From Verrucomicrobiota bacterium (lineage in GTDB: Bacteria; Verrucomicrobiota; Verrucomicrobiia; Limisphaerales; UBA1100), in NCBI GenBank assembly GCA_028872645.1, contig JAPKDK010000108.1, positions 1-9,018 of the forward strand: DNA of 9,018 nucleotides, written 5' to 3'. The position numbers and the translations under genes were made by a program. How positions within the stretch are numbered: the stretch's first letter is position 1; each line of letters begins with the position of its first letter. A model generated the notes under the pieces. The model saw nothing but the letters and a program-made list of their open reading frames with translations. It had not been told where the DNA came from and did no database searches. Positions 6,757-9,018 of the stretch are shown here, in pieces.

Positions 6757-6930
6757 AATACAAAACTGATATTAGTTGGCCAATTCGACGTGATGAACTC
6801 ACCGATCATTCAAGTGGATAGGCTTAAAATGTCATAAAAAATTTGCCGAAAAACAGGGGGATTTGGAAGCAATTTGGCTGGGCTCATCGCTTGTAGCCCG
6901 GTCCGTTGGGCCGAGCTACATGAAGAGTTT
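6757..6930. other. Intergenic gap between cyclase and DUF1501 operon; likely promoter region, no box assigned
   Basis: These 174 bases hold no credible gene. The cyclase-proximal end carries a GC-rich hairpin (6892-6920). The part near the DUF1501 start is AT-rich, with an AT tract at about 6833-6843 (minus-strand reading AAATTTTTTAT), followed by a TTGGCCAA palindrome at about 6776-6783. This composition change and the size of the gap make it the best candidate for the operon promoter. I could not identify a convincing pair of -35 and -10 boxes at a suitable distance from the ATG. Confidence 0.4.
6892..6920 (-). terminator. 10-bp hairpin downstream of the cyclase (terminator-like or dispersed repeat)
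   Basis: On the minus strand TGTAGCTCGG (6920-6911) pairs with CCGGGCTACA (6901-6892) around a nine-base loop. All ten positions pair if one G-U wobble is allowed. On the plus strand that position is a C-A mismatch, so the structure fits minus-strand RNA better. It lies ten bases after the cyclase TGA at 6931. No U-run follows, so it is either a weak or factor-assisted terminator, an mRNA 3' end stabiliser, or a copy of a dispersed palindromic repeat. I see no second copy in this window. Confidence 0.5.
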
Positions 6931-9018
6931 TCACGAGGCCGAAACCGACACTTTCACAGGCTCTTTTTTGAAGGCCGGTTCGGGGCTCAGACGGTACACC
7001 GCTTGGAGGTCGCTGAAGCCTTTGATTTCCATGGGCGGCAGCGTCTCCGCGGCGCGGCCTTCGCGGGCGGCTTCGCAGGTGGCTTCGTCCACGAGAATAT
7101 CCATCGAGCCCGCCACCGTGCAAAGGCGGCTGGCGAGATTGGCGTCTTGGCCGATGACCGTGAAATTCAGCCGATCTTCCGAGCCCATAAAGCCCGCGAG
7201 CATTTCGCCGGTGGCAATGCCGATGCCGACGTTGATATCCTGCCCGCGCAGCATGTTGAGCACTTTGCGTTCCTGCAACATATGCCGCGCGCAGGCCACG
7301 GCGCGTTCGGGCGCGGTGGGGTCTTTGCCGGTGGCACCGAAAACGGCCATGATCATATCACCCACAAATTTATCCACCATACCGCCGTGCTCGTGGATGA
7401 CCCACGTCATCGCGGTCATGTGCTCGTTGAGCAACGAAACAATTTCCTCCGGCGGCATATGCTGGGTGAGCTCGGTGTATTTCCGAATATCACAAAAGAG
7501 CACCGTCATCCCGCGCACCTCACCGCCAAGCGCAACATTGCCCTCGAGCAACCGATCGGCCACTTCCTTATCCGCCACCTTTTTCAATAAATCCCGATAC
7601 TTGTTCTTTAACGATAACTCTTGTGCAGTTTCGTTGAATGCATGAGCTAATTTGCCAAATTCATCATTATTTCTCACAGGGATGCGAACATCATAATCGC
7701 CTTCCCGCAAGCGCATGGTGGCTTTGTAGAGGCGGCGCAGCGGCTTGAAGAGGCCGAGCGAAATGATCCAGCTCAGCGCCATAGTAGCCAGGCCCATCAG
7801 GCCGCCGAGCAGCAGGATTTGGTCGCGCAACTCCGCGCGCATCGCCAGCGGGGCGGCCCACGAGTATAGGCCCACCTTGTAAGCGGTGGGCAGTCTGGCG
7901 TCATTTTTCATTTGCGAATAAAAAACGCGATACGGCACGCCGTTGAGGTTGACGAGGTCGATGCGGTCTTCCGGTTGTTTGCCGCGCACATTGCGGCGCA
8001 ACCAAGTGGTGAGGGGCGCGGCGGCATCGGCGGGAATGGCGCGGGAATGCAAATGGCCGTCCACCCACATCCCGGTCATGAGATCGCTAATATCGCTCAG
8101 CGTTTGTTCGCCGCGGGTGCTAAGGGGGAAGCCGAGCACGAGCGTGCCGATTTTGCGGCCGCCGCCGGCTTGTTCTACAGGAGTACAAACCAGCTCAATG
8201 AGGCCGCCTTCGCCATCTTTTTCCATCGCGAGATAGCCCACGCCCTGTTGTTCCAGCGCCACTAATTCCGGCACGAATTCCTCGAGGCGCTCACGAAACT
8301 GACGACGGGCAGCGTTATCAAAAAACCCTCCGAACCGCGCCTTGGGCATGAGCAATTCGCCTTGTTCTCCGAGGAAAACAAGGAATGATGCCGTGATGGC
8401 CTGGGCCTGTTCGCGCCCGTCAATACCCATTGCGTGGCGGGCTGCAGGTGGCACATCGGCCGAGGAAGCCGCTGCGAGCGAGCGGGCTGATCGCGGCAAA
8501 TCACCGGCGCGTTGGATGCCGGTGGAAAAATTGCGCAATTGGTCAGCAATGCCGCGGCGGGTTTCAGCCACGGCACGATCATAAATTTGCGCCATGGCGC
8601 TCGGCTGTTTTTCCAACGCGGTGCGCAGGGGCGAGGGCGCGAAGGATTTTCCCATACCGCGTTTGGGATCATCAAGCTGGCTGGCAAATTGATCAATGGC
8701 ACCGCGCATGCGGCGGCTCATGGCGAGGCGTGCGGCGACGCTTTCTTTTGCCTCCATTTCCTCGGCTAATTTACGGAATTCCTCCGCCAACATACGTTGG
8801 AGCTGATGGCGGGCGAGCTGATAGAGCTGCGTGGTTTCGCGGCCTTCCAGCGCGGATTGCAACTGCGGTCGGGCGGCAAAATCTGCAGCTTTTTGGCGCA
8901 CCACACTCAGCCGCGCCTCCTGTTCGCGCGGCAGATAAGTGAGCTGCTCATTCACGCGATCGCGGAAGAGCTGATCATGCGCCGCTTCCACGCGCCGCAG
9001 CGACACGCGCAGCATCAC
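6931..9018 (-). CDS. Membrane-bound class III adenylate cyclase with HAMP domain (N-terminus outside window)
   Basis: At least 695 codons, still open at the window edge; the true start lies upstream and the first GTG/ATG seen is probably internal. Residue numbers count from the edge. Residues about 1-395 form a large Ala/Arg/Glu-rich, probably extracytoplasmic region. It is helical and possibly coiled-coil up to about 95 and has no domain I recognise; a first membrane helix is expected just beyond the window. A transmembrane segment spans about 400-424. HAMP follows at about 423-470, then a class III cyclase domain at about 500-678. Catalytic residues are intact: metal ligands D510 (LFCDIRKYT) and D554 (FVGD), transition-state N627 and R631 (GQDANLASR). 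Purine-selecting positions are K550 and T620. A Lys/Thr pair is known from adenylate cyclases such as cyanobacterial CyaB1, so ATP to cAMP is the likely reaction. It is co-directional with the DUF1501 genes, but a functional link is not shown. Confidence 0.92.
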   Translation of the reverse strand: MMLRVSLRRVEAAHDQLFRDRVNEQLTYLPREQEARLSVVRQKAADFAARPQLQSALEGRETTQLYQLARHQLQRMLAEEFRKLAEEMEAKESVAARLAMSRRMRGAIDQFASQLDDPKRGMGKSFAPSPLRTALEKQPSAMAQIYDRAVAETRRGIADQLRNFSTGIQRAGDLPRSARSLAAASSADVPPAARHAMGIDGREQAQAITASFLVFLGEQGELLMPKARFGGFFDNAARRQFRERLEEFVPELVALEQQGVGYLAMEKDGEGGLIELVCTPVEQAGGGRKIGTLVLGFPLSTRGEQTLSDISDLMTGMWVDGHLHSRAIPADAAAPLTTWLRRNVRGKQPEDRIDLVNLNGVPYRVFYSQMKNDARLPTAYKVGLYSWAAPLAMRAELRDQILLLGGLMGLATMALSWIISLGLFKPLRRLYKATMRLREGDYDVRIPVRNNDEFGKLAHAFNETAQELSLKNKYRDLLKKVADKEVADRLLEGNVALGGEVRGMTVLFCDIRKYTELTQHMPPEEIVSLLNEHMTAMTWVIHEHGGMVDKFVGDMIMAVFGATGKDPTAPERAVACARHMLQERKVLNMLRGQDINVGIGIATGEMLAGFMGSEDRLNFTVIGQDANLASRLCTVAGSMDILVDEATCEAAREGRAAETLPPMEIKGFSDLQAVYRLSPEPAFKKEPVKVSVSAS

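Noticed and set aside
6757..6781. TTGGCC, a 17-base gap and TATTAT on the minus strand, resembling a sigma-70 promoter
   Set aside because: The TATTAT overlaps the ATG of the first DUF1501 gene, so transcription would begin inside the coding region after the Tat start. It is probably a chance match in AT-rich DNA.
6874..7590. 238-codon plus-strand open frame, and an overlapping 260-codon one
   Set aside because: Both are antisense to the conserved cyclase and HAMP domains. Their His/Arg- or Ser-rich translations carry no motif.
1..9018. A defence island, CRISPR array, mobile element or RNA gene
   Set aside because: No direct-repeat array, transposase, integrase, inverted terminal repeats, tRNA or rRNA was seen. 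The window is a co-directional operon of exported proteins plus a cyclase.

Overview
All recognisable genes in this window lie on the minus strand. The gene content points to the Planctomycetota-Verrucomicrobiota-Lentisphaerota group: several DUF1501 proteins next to a PSCyt1/DUF1549/DUF1553 haem protein is a hallmark of these phyla. I lean towards a free-living, probably marine or soil Verrucomicrobiota, but that is inference without a search. GC is moderate to high and uneven between genes.

Layout in the direction of transcription, from high to low coordinates. (1) 9018-6931: a class III adenylate cyclase receptor whose N-terminus lies beyond the window. (2) 6930-6757: an intergenic gap with a GC-rich hairpin just after the cyclase stop codon, then AT-rich DNA. 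(3) 6756-5407, 5347-4061 and 3907-2561: three DUF1501 proteins of 449, 428 and 448 residues, each with a twin-arginine signal that starts from the same N-terminal block (CDG-L/M-SRR-x-FLQ-V/I-G). The outer two are close paralogues; the middle one belongs to a different branch and has lower GC. (4) 4051-3980: a 23-codon reading frame nine bases after the middle gene. It begins with MLKI and ends with IKELI, exactly as the middle gene does, and looks like an internally deleted copy of a DUF1501 gene. (5) 2540-72: an 822-residue Sec-exported protein with Ig-like domains, a CX4CH motif, DUF1549 with a CxxCH motif, and DUF1553. (6) 53-1: a possible further gene whose ribosome binding site sits in the 3' arm of an 11-bp hairpin, with the DUF1549 gene's stop codon in the loop.

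The four large exported proteins probably form one transcription unit acting outside the cytoplasm: Tat-exported, alkaline-phosphatase-superfamily-like DUF1501 proteins alongside a haem-binding partner. The biochemical role of this gene set is not established, so I assign no substrate. The cyclase is co-directional but separated by 174 bases and a hairpin, and may be unrelated. No CRISPR array, transposase, tRNA or rRNA was seen. The most interesting signals are the miniature DUF1501 remnant and the stop-codon/RBS hairpin; neither amounts to a clear new system by itself.
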